Origin: Sphagnum compactum
Taxonomy: Eukaryota; Bryophyta; Sphagnopsida; Sphagnales
Direction of reading: 5' to 3'
Length of the DNA: 64,000 nt
Assembly: GCA_965153455.1 (NCBI GenBank)
Contig: OZ234495.1
Coordinates: forward strand, 4,650,001-4,714,000
In this document: one piece after another, positions 47,112 to 55,800 of the stretch
Layout of the letters: every line of letters begins with the position of its first letter
Position numbering within the stretch: the stretch's first letter is position 1
Program-made: the position numbers and the translations under genes
The notes under the pieces: model-generated
Told to the model about the DNA's origin: nothing
Databases searched by the model: none
What the model saw: only the letters and a program-made list of their open reading frames with translations

Positions 47112-48865
47112 CTAGACAAAGCTTTGACCAAAGGCTTGTGAGCTACTTTGAACCTTTGTAAAACCTCTGGTCCATGTTGAATGTCAGTAGGAACCACCTT
47201 CAAGCTTTCAGTAGCTTGAGCATAAGCTATCTCCTCCTCATCTCCCTCTATCCATTCGTGGCTAGCTCGTTGGATGTAGGAAATGGTGTGTGCTTCCTTG
47301 AGCATACAATGGTGAGCCATAGGACTATGGTTCCCATGTAAATCAAGGGGTATGTATCCCAGGTGGTGGCCATCAGTCTCCCAATCCACTCGGTAGTATG
47401 CATGTTCGAACCAGTTGTCAATTGTGAAACCTGGTGGAAACAGGGCCTCTTGCCCAATGAGCACATCATAACTTGTGGCATTGGTGACTAAACATCTGAC
47501 CTGTAAGCAAAGCTCCTGATCTATACCTTCATTGAACTTAAGTGTAATCAAATCCGAGCTTTCCCCAAGTACCTCCTCTACGCTCCCACTAGCGGTGTGA
47601 ATCTGCCACATAGATTTCCGTAGTTTGGAGTCAAGCATGCCCATCTTCTTGGCGAATTGAACTCCAAGAATCACTGGTTGGGCACCTGTGTCAAGAAGTA
47701 CCACTCTAGGTGTATGTCCTCCCACTTGGATTGCTGACCCAGTATTGTCGACAATGGCAACTCCGGTGGCGATGGAAGTTCTCTCACTAGGTACCACCTT
47801 CGGAAATGAGTGAGAGACTTTGTGGAGAGAATGGCTATCCACAACACCTTTGCTGAGTAACAAATCCACAAGTGAGGTGTTCTGAACTCCCTTCTGATAT
47901 GTGAATGTAGAATCAGAGGTAGGAAAGCCCACTAGTTTAGCCATGCTAGTACTAGTGATCAGATTACGAACGCCATCTACAACACATGAGCCAATCGAAT
48001 GTCTCTCCAAGGTGTTGGATGGGACCTCTGTAGCATGTGGATCAGGGCTTGGTAGAGGACCTGATGTAGTGTTCAAGGTATCCTCTAAGATTGCAATCAT
48101 GTCCTTGGTGCTTAGCTTCAAATCTTGAAAACTAAACAATGGTGTACTCACAAGCTTTTGCGTCACTTCATGCATTTGAAGTTGGCATTCCATAAGCTGA
48201 TCTGTGGAAAATTGTGTGTTTTCCTGATGTACATGTATTCCTGGGACACGAGAATTTGATGCCCTAACAGCTTGTGGTGTAGGAGTCTCCTCCCCCCTTG
48301 CCAACAAGGTGTGTTCTTCTTCCATGTTGAAAGGACGAAAAGATTGTGGCATGACTGCTCGAGCTCCTCTAGCCCTGGTAATAGGACTTGAACCAGATGC
48401 GAGTCCATCAGTCTGAATTACCTGCCTAGTGGCAGAGACTCTGGGTGCCACACTAGCTTCTTGTGCCGCGACATAGGAAGGGCAAAAAGAAGTAGCAAAT
48501 TCTGGTGTGAGACTAGAATTGTGTGGAGTGGAAAGAACGTACTCCCCAACCATGGCATCATGTGGAAGGCCATAGAACGACCTAGGAGGTCCCTCTCGTA
48601 ATCCTGAACCTTGTACAGGTTGGGCATGACTAGCTGGTTGGGAAGACTTGCCTTTTAGATTAGCAAGTTGAGCCCTCAATGATTCAAGTTCATTTTATAA
48701 AGTCTGAACTTGAATTGCATGGGCTTGAAGCACCTCCCTCTTGTCAGCATTGTGCTCCTTCTTCTTAACGTTCTTGTTGGAATTACCCTTGGTGGGTAAA
48801 GCCTGAGTGGAAGGCTGAAGTGCCTTGGCTTTTGGTTGAGGGACAGCGGAAGATGCTGGCAGATT
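47072..48865 (-). CDS. Retrotransposon aspartic protease region (same frame as GAG)
   Basis: Continues in the GAG frame after the TAA at 48866-48868, is broken again by TAA at 48695-48697, then is open for 535 residues from the Met at 48679 to the stop at 47072. The protease catalytic motif is VVLLDTGAQPVILG (DTGA at 47681-47692), followed by the flap and LIGQEALF near the end of the domain. The part before it is a long spacer with a probable coiled coil (ELESLRAQLANLKGK) right after the second stop. It cleaves the polyprotein. Both stops read TAA-AAT, each explained by CAA to TAA. The last 37 nt overlap the methyltransferase frame. Confidence 0.88.
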
Positions 48866-50182
48866 TTACCGTTGTAATCGGAGTTGCTTCCGCTCTGGGA
48901 ACTTGGCAAAACAGACAGATTCCTGATGTCCCTCTTTCCCACAATAATCACAAAAGAGATCCTCGGAAGGAATGTTGTAGTCACTAGCTTTGTGGGCAGG
49001 ATTGCCGCAGTAGTTGCAAGAAGGTAGGATGGGTGTAGCCGAATGCACTGCTTTAGTCCTTGAAGAAGAATGTGATGATCTAGTTGGCGCAACTTGTGTA
49101 GGTTGAGGCCTTGAACGTGATGGAGGCCTCATAGTGCTGGCCTCATAGTGTGCATGAGCCAGTTCCAACTTTTCGGAAATGTTGTACACATCCAGCAACG
49201 TGTACGAGTCTCCAAATTCTGTAAAGACTCGTTGCAAAACCTGTGCGTGGAGTGTTGGAGTACCTTCCAAAGAACGAAGATACAGGTGGGCAGCTTCTAA
49301 GTCGGTGATGCTCTGGGTATCCTCTTTGAGTTTGAGAAGCCTCCTGTAAAGCATCTTGAGGGTTTCATCCTTCTGCCGAGAGAAGGTGGCGAGCTGCAAA
49401 ATTTTTTCGGAACTTTTGACTGGAAATTCCAGTTCAAGAATTCGGAAGAATTCCCCCACTGGATCAGCAAAAGCTGGCGCATCGGTGGTGGGAGGAATGT
49501 TTGTAGTTGCAGCAATGAGTTCTTGAGGAGAAAGGTTTACTGAGGTAGGTACCGGGTCTGGATTATTCGGCACAGTCCCGTGATGTGCAATTGCAGCTTG
49601 AGACGCGGTGGCGATGGCTATGGCGTAAGCTAGATTGGGAATCTGGGTGACACCCAAAATCCTTGCAGAATGTTGCTCGTAGACATCCAGTGCCTCATAA
49701 TGCACATAACGAGCCAATTGTTTGAATGCAAACGCCTCGGTGTAATTAACGCCGTACTTGAGCTCCAATTCATAAACTACAGTTGAGAAGGTTGCCTTGA
49801 ACTCCCTCAAAGAAATAGTACCTGGCCTTCCGCTGAACTTCTCAATTCTCCCAGAGGAACTGCTGATCTCCATGGTGTATATGGGTGTTGAAATCACAGC
49901 TTGCAACGAAGTATACGGTGATGGTGTGAAAGTAGGTGCAGCAATAGGCGTACCCCACTGATTAACCCCTCCAAATGGACTTTGATGTACTGTTGATGTA
50001 GTGTAACCTGAACCTGAATTTCTGGTAGGAGTTGTACTAGATGACGGTGGTGTTGTGGATGCTTGATGGTACCGTCGTGAAGATCGTGAGCTTAAAGAAA
50101 TCGGCTCAAAGGATTGTGTGTTACTTCGTAGCTGATACCTGGGTTCTGGCGTAACGGTAGTGCTCTCATCATCCGAGGACAT
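48866..50182 (-). CDS. Retrotransposon GAG (capsid and nucleocapsid)
   Basis: 438 residues. The start at 50182 is the first ATG after an in-frame TAG about 60 bases upstream. The N-terminus is Ser/Thr/Pro-rich and disordered (MSSDDESTTVTPEPRYQLRS). The capsid-like helical core includes GEFFRILELEFPVKSSEK, LKMLYRRLLKLKEDTQS and QRVFTEFGDSYTLLDVYN. Near the C-terminus are two zinc-knuckle-like motifs: CNYCGNPAHKASDY lacks the last Cys, while CDYCGKEGHQESVC is a complete CX2CX4HX4C. GAG forms the particle that packages element RNA. It ends in TAA where the reading frame continues into the protease region. Confidence 0.9.
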   Translation of the reverse strand: MSSDDESTTVTPEPRYQLRSNTQSFEPISLSSRSSRRYHQASTTPPSSSTTPTRNSGSGYTTSTVHQSPFGGVNQWGTPIAAPTFTPSPYTSLQAVISTPIYTMEISSSSGRIEKFSGRPGTISLREFKATFSTVVYELELKYGVNYTEAFAFKQLARYVHYEALDVYEQHSARILGVTQIPNLAYAIAIATASQAAIAHHGTVPNNPDPVPTSVNLSPQELIAATTNIPPTTDAPAFADPVGEFFRILELEFPVKSSEKILQLATFSRQKDETLKMLYRRLLKLKEDTQSITDLEAAHLYLRSLEGTPTLHAQVLQRVFTEFGDSYTLLDVYNISEKLELAHAHYEASTMRPPSRSRPQPTQVAPTRSSHSSSRTKAVHSATPILPSCNYCGNPAHKASDYNIPSEDLFCDYCGKEGHQESVCFAKFPERKQLRLQR

Positions 50183-50289
50183 GGTGTTGTCCCATGCCCT
50201 AAAATGCTGTGATAGTACACAGCACTAACTACAAAATTCTAATACAACGTACAATTTGAAGAATAAAATGCGTTGTTGGGAATGACCCG

Positions 50290-50930
50290 TGACACACAAA
50301 TATTGCACGGAAGTCAAATAGATGTTGGATGAAAAGGCAGGACGTAGGATGGCAGGACGTAGGACAACAGGGCGCAGGCGGCAAGACGTAGGGGCAGTAG
50401 GATGGCAGGCGCGCAGGACGCGGGGCGGCAGGACGCAAGACGGCAGGACGAAAGTCCGACGGACGGAAGTTGAACTCTTGTCGGACTAACCAAGGTCCAG
50501 CGATGGCAGCGTTGTTGCTTGCAACGCTGCAACAACGATGGCGCTGCAACGCGCAACGCTGCTATTGTTGCGACGTTACGGCGTTGCTGTTGCTGCGGCT
50601 AGAGCTCGCAGCGATGGCGCTGTTGCAGCTCTAGCTGCGGCGCTACTGGAGCTCGCAGCGATGGCGCTGCTGGAGTTCGTAGCGGCACTGTGCAGCGCTG
50701 CTGGAGCTCGCAGCGATGGTGTTGCTGCAACTCGCCGCGGCGCTGTGCAACGCTGCTGCAGCTCGCTGCGGCGGTGTGCAGCAACGCGCTGGAGCTCGCT
50801 GCGACGCTGTGCAGCAGCGCTGCTGGAGTTGGCAACGCTACGACGGTACGCGATGTACGTTGCAGTTCGCGTCACGGCAGTAGGCGGTGCTTAGCTGCTC
50901 TGCAGCGATGGCAGCCGCCGCCGCCACCTT
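50290..50930 (-). repeat. GC-rich repetitive leader of the retrotransposon
   Basis: A sharp GC- and CpG-rich island in AT-rich surroundings, between the GAG start and the TATA box. The part 50330-50470 is made of 10-12 bp units (CGTCCTGCC on the coding strand); 50500-50860 of longer units with GAGCTCGCAGCGATGGCGCT. Frames rich in Ala, Leu, Pro or Ser stay open on both strands and are not genes. It would be the 5' untranslated leader of the element RNA. Confidence 0.7.
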
Positions 50931-51360
50931 AATTTTATTTTATTTATTTATTTTTTTCCTTAGCCGCCACAGGAGAGCGAAAGAAAAAAAAAGGGAAGGG
51001 GAGCTTTGAAACCTGTTCAAAGATCTCAATTTGGCATGAATGTAACACGCAAGCTCCCTCTCGCAGCAACTGTAGTAGCAACTTGCGCTCCCTCCTTGCG
51101 CTCCCTCTGGCAGCAACAACACCACACCAGTAGTAACAACTCAAGAACTTCAAAAGTGCAAGAAATCTGTTGCTTTCCACATGAAGCAACAGGAAATAGA
51201 GTTTTTCTAGAATTGAGATGCAAAGCAAGAAAGAAATGAAGTGTATGTAGACGGTGGCCGTGCAATGGCCGCCGTGAGCATCTAGAAATCCTAGCTTATG
51301 ATGGAGAAAACTCTTGACAAAGGAATTCTAGAAAAACTAAAGGAGAAAGAAAGGTTTGGA

Positions 51361-51369
51361 CCTTTTATA
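51361..51369 (-). promoter_or_regulatory. TATA box of the retrotransposon (inferred)
   Basis: TATAAAAGG on the element strand, about 1.18 kb before the GAG start and just upstream of the leader. It is a near-perfect TATA box in the position expected for a 5' LTR promoter. LTR borders around it were not identified. Confidence 0.45.
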
Positions 51370-51499
51370 CCGTCGTCAACAAACCCTAAGTATTTAATAG
51401 CGTATAGTCGCCTAAGACTGTACATCAACCCTAAAACACACATGGGCATGCCCGTAACTGGTCATCATGTATGAGGCCATGTACGGGCATGACAAAATG

Positions 51500-51720
51500 A
51501 AGGTGACATGAGTCCTTAATTAGGAAACACACAAGTAGGTGAAGCAAAACAAAATGAAGGTTTAGGTTTTCAAAAAGATGATTGTGACCTCATCCTCAAA
51601 CTGGTGAATTCCTTAGACACTAAATGAAGTTCCCTTGCAAATAAAAACTAGAGAAATATCACACTACTTAAAAGATAAGCACATTAGACAAAACAAAAAT
51701 GAAGCTGGAAGCTTGAACTA
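51500..51720 (+). repeat. Repeat units flanking the retrotransposon, right side
   Basis: AAAATGAAGGTTTAGGTTTT, GTGACCTCATCCTCAAACT and AAACTAGAGAAATATCACAC match units at 42340-42576 in the same orientation at roughly 80% by eye. Confidence 0.55.
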
Positions 51721-52440
51721 GAGTTCAGCATTTGCAAATGTGAAAGCAAAAAAGGATAATGTAAAGCCTCAGGGTATGGGCATTCTCAAAATAACGGGCC
51801 AAGGAAAAGACAGTACTTTCAGTTATTTTGGGCATGTCGTCGGCTCATAAAGCTCGAGCAAACTTCAACAATTGTAGGGCCTATATCATGAGGCATAAGA
51901 GAGGAAGTTCTTACACCTACTCCATAGAAGTGGGAGGGGGAGGGATCTTACACATATAACAAGTAGACATCATCTCCCTCCCACTCTTTTCTACACCCGA
52001 TATTCATGGATATAAAGTGCTTTTCAATAAAATTTCAAAAATTTCTCCAAGTGTTTCACATGTAGGTTAAAGCCTTAGTTGAAACTAAGGGGTCGCACAA
52101 GGTAGAGCTAAGTGCAAGTCTGATTCCAGTAAAACTCATGACTTTGAGCGTTTCCAAGCTAACGATCACACTTGGATTTTTTGAATTTTTTCCCTCATGA
52201 TACTCAGGTTTAGGGTCTCATGATGGGGCATATGATGGGGAAAAAACATGCATGGGACATTTTGGAAAATATAAGAATGCTCATGCATGTGAGTGTTTAG
52301 TGTTTCAAGTTTTTACATGCTGAAACACACTCTAAATACACTAGAAAAAATTGAAGAGGTCCTTGCTGCTTTGGGTAGAGATTCCTAATTGAGTTCCTTC
52401 TTACAATGCTAGAGGTCCTTATCCAGCGACAAGCTTGGGG
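51721..52440. other. Intergenic DNA, no gene supported
   Basis: No domain-bearing frame. Word GAAGTTCTTACACCTACTCC with GTGGGAGGGGGAGGGATCTT at 51907-51950 is noted only as purine-rich sequence. Confidence 0.4.
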
Positions 52441-52557
52441 CCTCTAAGAAAGGCCGGCCCCACAAGGCACCTTTTTCATGCGTTGCAGAAAGCCGGGAGC
52501 GCCGCATCGATGGAGCTTCGCACGCGGCGCATTTCGCGGGCGGACCCGTATGGTGAG

Positions 52558-52843
52558 CGGAATCCTCATAGAGTAGGTACCGACGTTTTGGTTGGGATTT
52601 GCCGTCGGAATTGATGCTTGAAACTTGTTCAAAATTCCTTCTTGCAATCGATGCTTTGAAGTTATTTGGGGATTCGTTGACGCATCGATACTTGAAAATG
52701 CGGAATCCTCATAGAGTAGGTACCGACGTTTTGGTTGGGATTTGCCGTCGGAATTGATGCTTGAAACTTGTTCAAAATTCCTTCTTGCAATCGATGCTTT
52801 GAAGTTATTTGGGGATTTGTTGACGCATCGATACTTGAAAAAT
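52558..52843 (+). repeat. Tandem duplication of 143 bp at the 5' end of the VWA gene
   Basis: Two nearly identical 143-bp copies, each starting with CGGAATCCTCATAGAGTAGG and ending in ATCGATACTTGAAAA. The second ends at the start codon of the downstream gene, so the duplication forms its 5'UTR or proximal promoter. Confidence 0.9.
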
Positions 52844-55800
52844 GGAACTCTGCAGCTTGAGGACTCGTTATGATCGGGGTGGTGGGAGGACTCATCATGG
52901 TCCAGGTCCAGGTGCTCGGGGAGTAAATTATTTGTTGTTTGTGTGTTTGGTCCTAGTAGCTGCTGCTGCAGCAGGACTAATGATGATGGAGCTAGTAGCT
53001 GGCGATGAAGGGAGCGATTTCTTGGACACGAAAGAGACGCAAGTGAAATCCATAGCCATACAGGCACAAGCTAACCAAGCCAACAGTTGCGGTAATTATA
53101 CATTTTACCAGACTTCATGAATTCATTCATTCCTTTCACAAAGATGGGCTAACTGCTTTAATTACTAGATGGTAGGTGCACTGTACTAGAAACTTCTTTC
53201 TTGTCGCCGACGTCTTCTTATCGATTTCTACATGATCCATTCCATTCGGTTTCTAAGAAGGAAGGAAGGAAGATGATCTTACTCGGTACAAGCAGAATAT
53301 CCCATCTTGGCACTGGACTGGGATTTCGTGTCTTGTGAGGTCCTTAGCCAAAACATATAATTAATGGGGCGCTTCGTCGCTACTTGTAGGAGCATGTCGA
53401 TCAATAGCAAGTTCGAAGAGTAGTGATCAAGCTAGTGATAAACAGGGGAAAATGAAAATATGGAGAAGCCTGCCTGCCTGCTGCTGCTGATGATGATGAT
53501 GATGTATCTACAACACTTGATCACGAGCAGCTTCATTAATGGAATTTGACATTCGTGTTTGGGCGGGCGGGCGGTGGCAATTGGTGTTGTTGTTGTCGGT
53601 AAATTTTCAGAGTTGATTTCGACTTTCAATTCTACCCAGAATTGCACACGCCGTGCATGCGCGCCGTTGCTAGACGAGAGTACTCAATGTATCACGGTGC
53701 CCAACAATCCATTATGCACGGGACCAGACTTGAACTCTTGTCTCAATATGAAAGCCAACTACAACCAAAGCTATGTATCGTAAGACTCACAAGAAACTCT
53801 TTTGGCATTCCTCTGACGAATTCAAGTTGAAAAATTAACAAAACATAGTGAAAAAACTCCCCAAGGATTTAATCGTGGGACCAATATTTCGATGTTTTAT
53901 TCCAATTTTCGCATTTTTGCTCCATGTGCAGTTGATCACAGAATCATACTAGTACAAAGTCTACTCTCAAAACAACTGAAACCAATGTTCCAACAAACCT
54001 CCAAAAACCTGGAACTTCATTCCAAGTCTAGCTCTAGCTGATTCTGCTCGCTGCCCCCAAGATAAATCTCTTCTTTGAAGATTTGGTTCTCATTCCAGGC
54101 TATAAATTAAATGGATCTAGATCTATATTAAGGATTCTTCCTGATCATTGCTTTGCAATTCGTTTTGTAAATTGAGAGATTGATTGATTTCCCTGCAACC
54201 TGCAACCATACCAGACCCTATAATCCATCCCCTGACAGTTTCTTAAACTTTTTCCTAGTTTATGTTTGGAGGGCAGCTTATATCCATGAATATCCCTCCT
54301 AGAAAAGAAGAGGGATTTTACACATATTCCACAAGAATGGCCAGAGGGACATTATGCTTACCTATAAGTGTGAATCCTTGAGAACAGGTACTCTTAAGGA
54401 GTATATGTAAGAAGTAAGAAGCCTTGGACCTTGTGATCAGCTTATGTTTATGATAATGCTCATCTCATGCTTTACCATGGGTAAGGTGCATGAGTGGGGG
54501 ACATTGCTCAAAATGTGAGGCCAGACTTAGCTACCACCTTGTCCCATGCCTCTTATTTTGGGAATGCACCCACCCTAGGGTTTTACTGGGCTACACAGAA
54601 AGATTTGTAGTCTGAAATTTGAACATGGTACAGATTTGATAACTAAATTGGAAGGAGTCCTTCATTGATCCAAATTTTCATTGAAGAAATTTCAAATCCT
54701 CAAACCTTACAAGTTCTGAATTTACTGACTCCAAAACTACTTGTCTCATTTGCAACTATCATCCTCACTTCATAAGCTTGGTACCAATTACTTGAACTTT
54801 GTTACTTCACCAAATTATGAGTACAACACCATGATGTTTTTGATGAATCAATAAGTACAGGTCCTTGGTGTTGATGTCAGGTTGCCTCCAATTACAAATT
54901 ACAATAATGTGCAAAGTGAGATCGCAAACGCTGTATGCACACAAAAGCCATTGGATGAAACATTTGCAACTATGTCAAATGCATCCACTTTCACCTTGGT
55001 ATATTTTGGTTCAGTTGATGGGACTTGGCGGGCTTATCCTGGAAGGGTGAAGATGCATTACTACTCTCTAAGTCTTTGATGGTTTATTTGAAGTTTAAGA
55101 TGTAGACAATTTGGTTCTCAAAAGGAAATTTTAATGGACTTGTTCAATTGCCTCGCTCTAGCATCTAAATTACAAAAATTGATAATTGAACCGACCATAG
55201 GTTTCCTCCATATGCATTAAGTACAACATATTATTATATTGCATGACATGATGTGAAACTGAAATTCTTGCAATTCTAATTAAATTTTGTTTGAATCAAA
55301 CATGCAGGAAGAGAGCTCTGATGATTGTGTTACGTATGACCCAAGAACTCGACCTTGGTAAATTATCTTGATTGCCTAAGTAATTTCAATTGAATTTCAT
55401 TGCAATTGAATTATGGCTAACTTGTGAATTTCACATCATAGATACATACATGTGTTCGAATTGAAATCCATAATATGTTTGCCATTTCTAGGGTTTTGAA
55501 CAAGGTGGGTAGATGAAGAACAACTTTGTATTGAAGAGATGGAGCAATCAACCCAGCACATGTCCTTTAAGGTTGCACCTATTGATAATGATAAGTTCAT
55601 GTGATATATTTGTTCAGGTACCTCACTGGCATATCTGTGGCGAAATATGTGATTGTCCTAATAGATGTATCACCTACAATGGACAAGCAATTGACACCCT
55701 TCTTATTGAGCTACTCCTACTTGCAAGCTTCCCAGAACATCTCCATGGCTCTCTTGGGAACTCTCTTACAAGCAGACTATGTAAACATTCTCACATTTGA

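Larger units (their letters stand above)
42577..51400 (-). mobile_element. Ty3/gypsy-type LTR retrotransposon encoding a cytosine methyltransferase and a PHD finger
   Basis: Order along the minus strand: TATA box, GC-rich leader, GAG, aspartic protease, C5-cytosine methyltransferase, reverse transcriptase, RNase H, integrase, PHD finger, polypurine tract, candidate LTR. RT before integrase places it in Ty3/gypsy. GAG and protease share one frame; methyltransferase to PHD share another, reached by a -1 shift in a 37-nt overlap. Four in-frame stops (48866, 48695, 44115, 42975) interrupt it, so this copy is probably inactive. I found no 5' LTR matching the candidate 3' LTR and no recognisable tRNA primer site, so outer limits are approximate. 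No chromodomain follows the integrase. I cannot place it in a named lineage. Confidence 0.9.

Noticed and set aside
50538-50894. Ala-rich 118-residue frame and overlapping frames in the GC-rich leader
   Set aside because: Open on both strands because of GC-rich repeats; position in the retrotransposon leader argues against coding.
52444-53067. 207-residue minus-strand frame
   Set aside because: It is antisense to exon 1 of the VWA gene, contains the 143-bp duplication and has no recognisable domain.
54861-55050. Alternative exon 3 start at 54861 and a 61-residue frame in another phase
   Set aside because: Using the strong GTAAGA donor at 53780, only the acceptor before 54881 keeps the conserved TLVYFGSVDG frame open.
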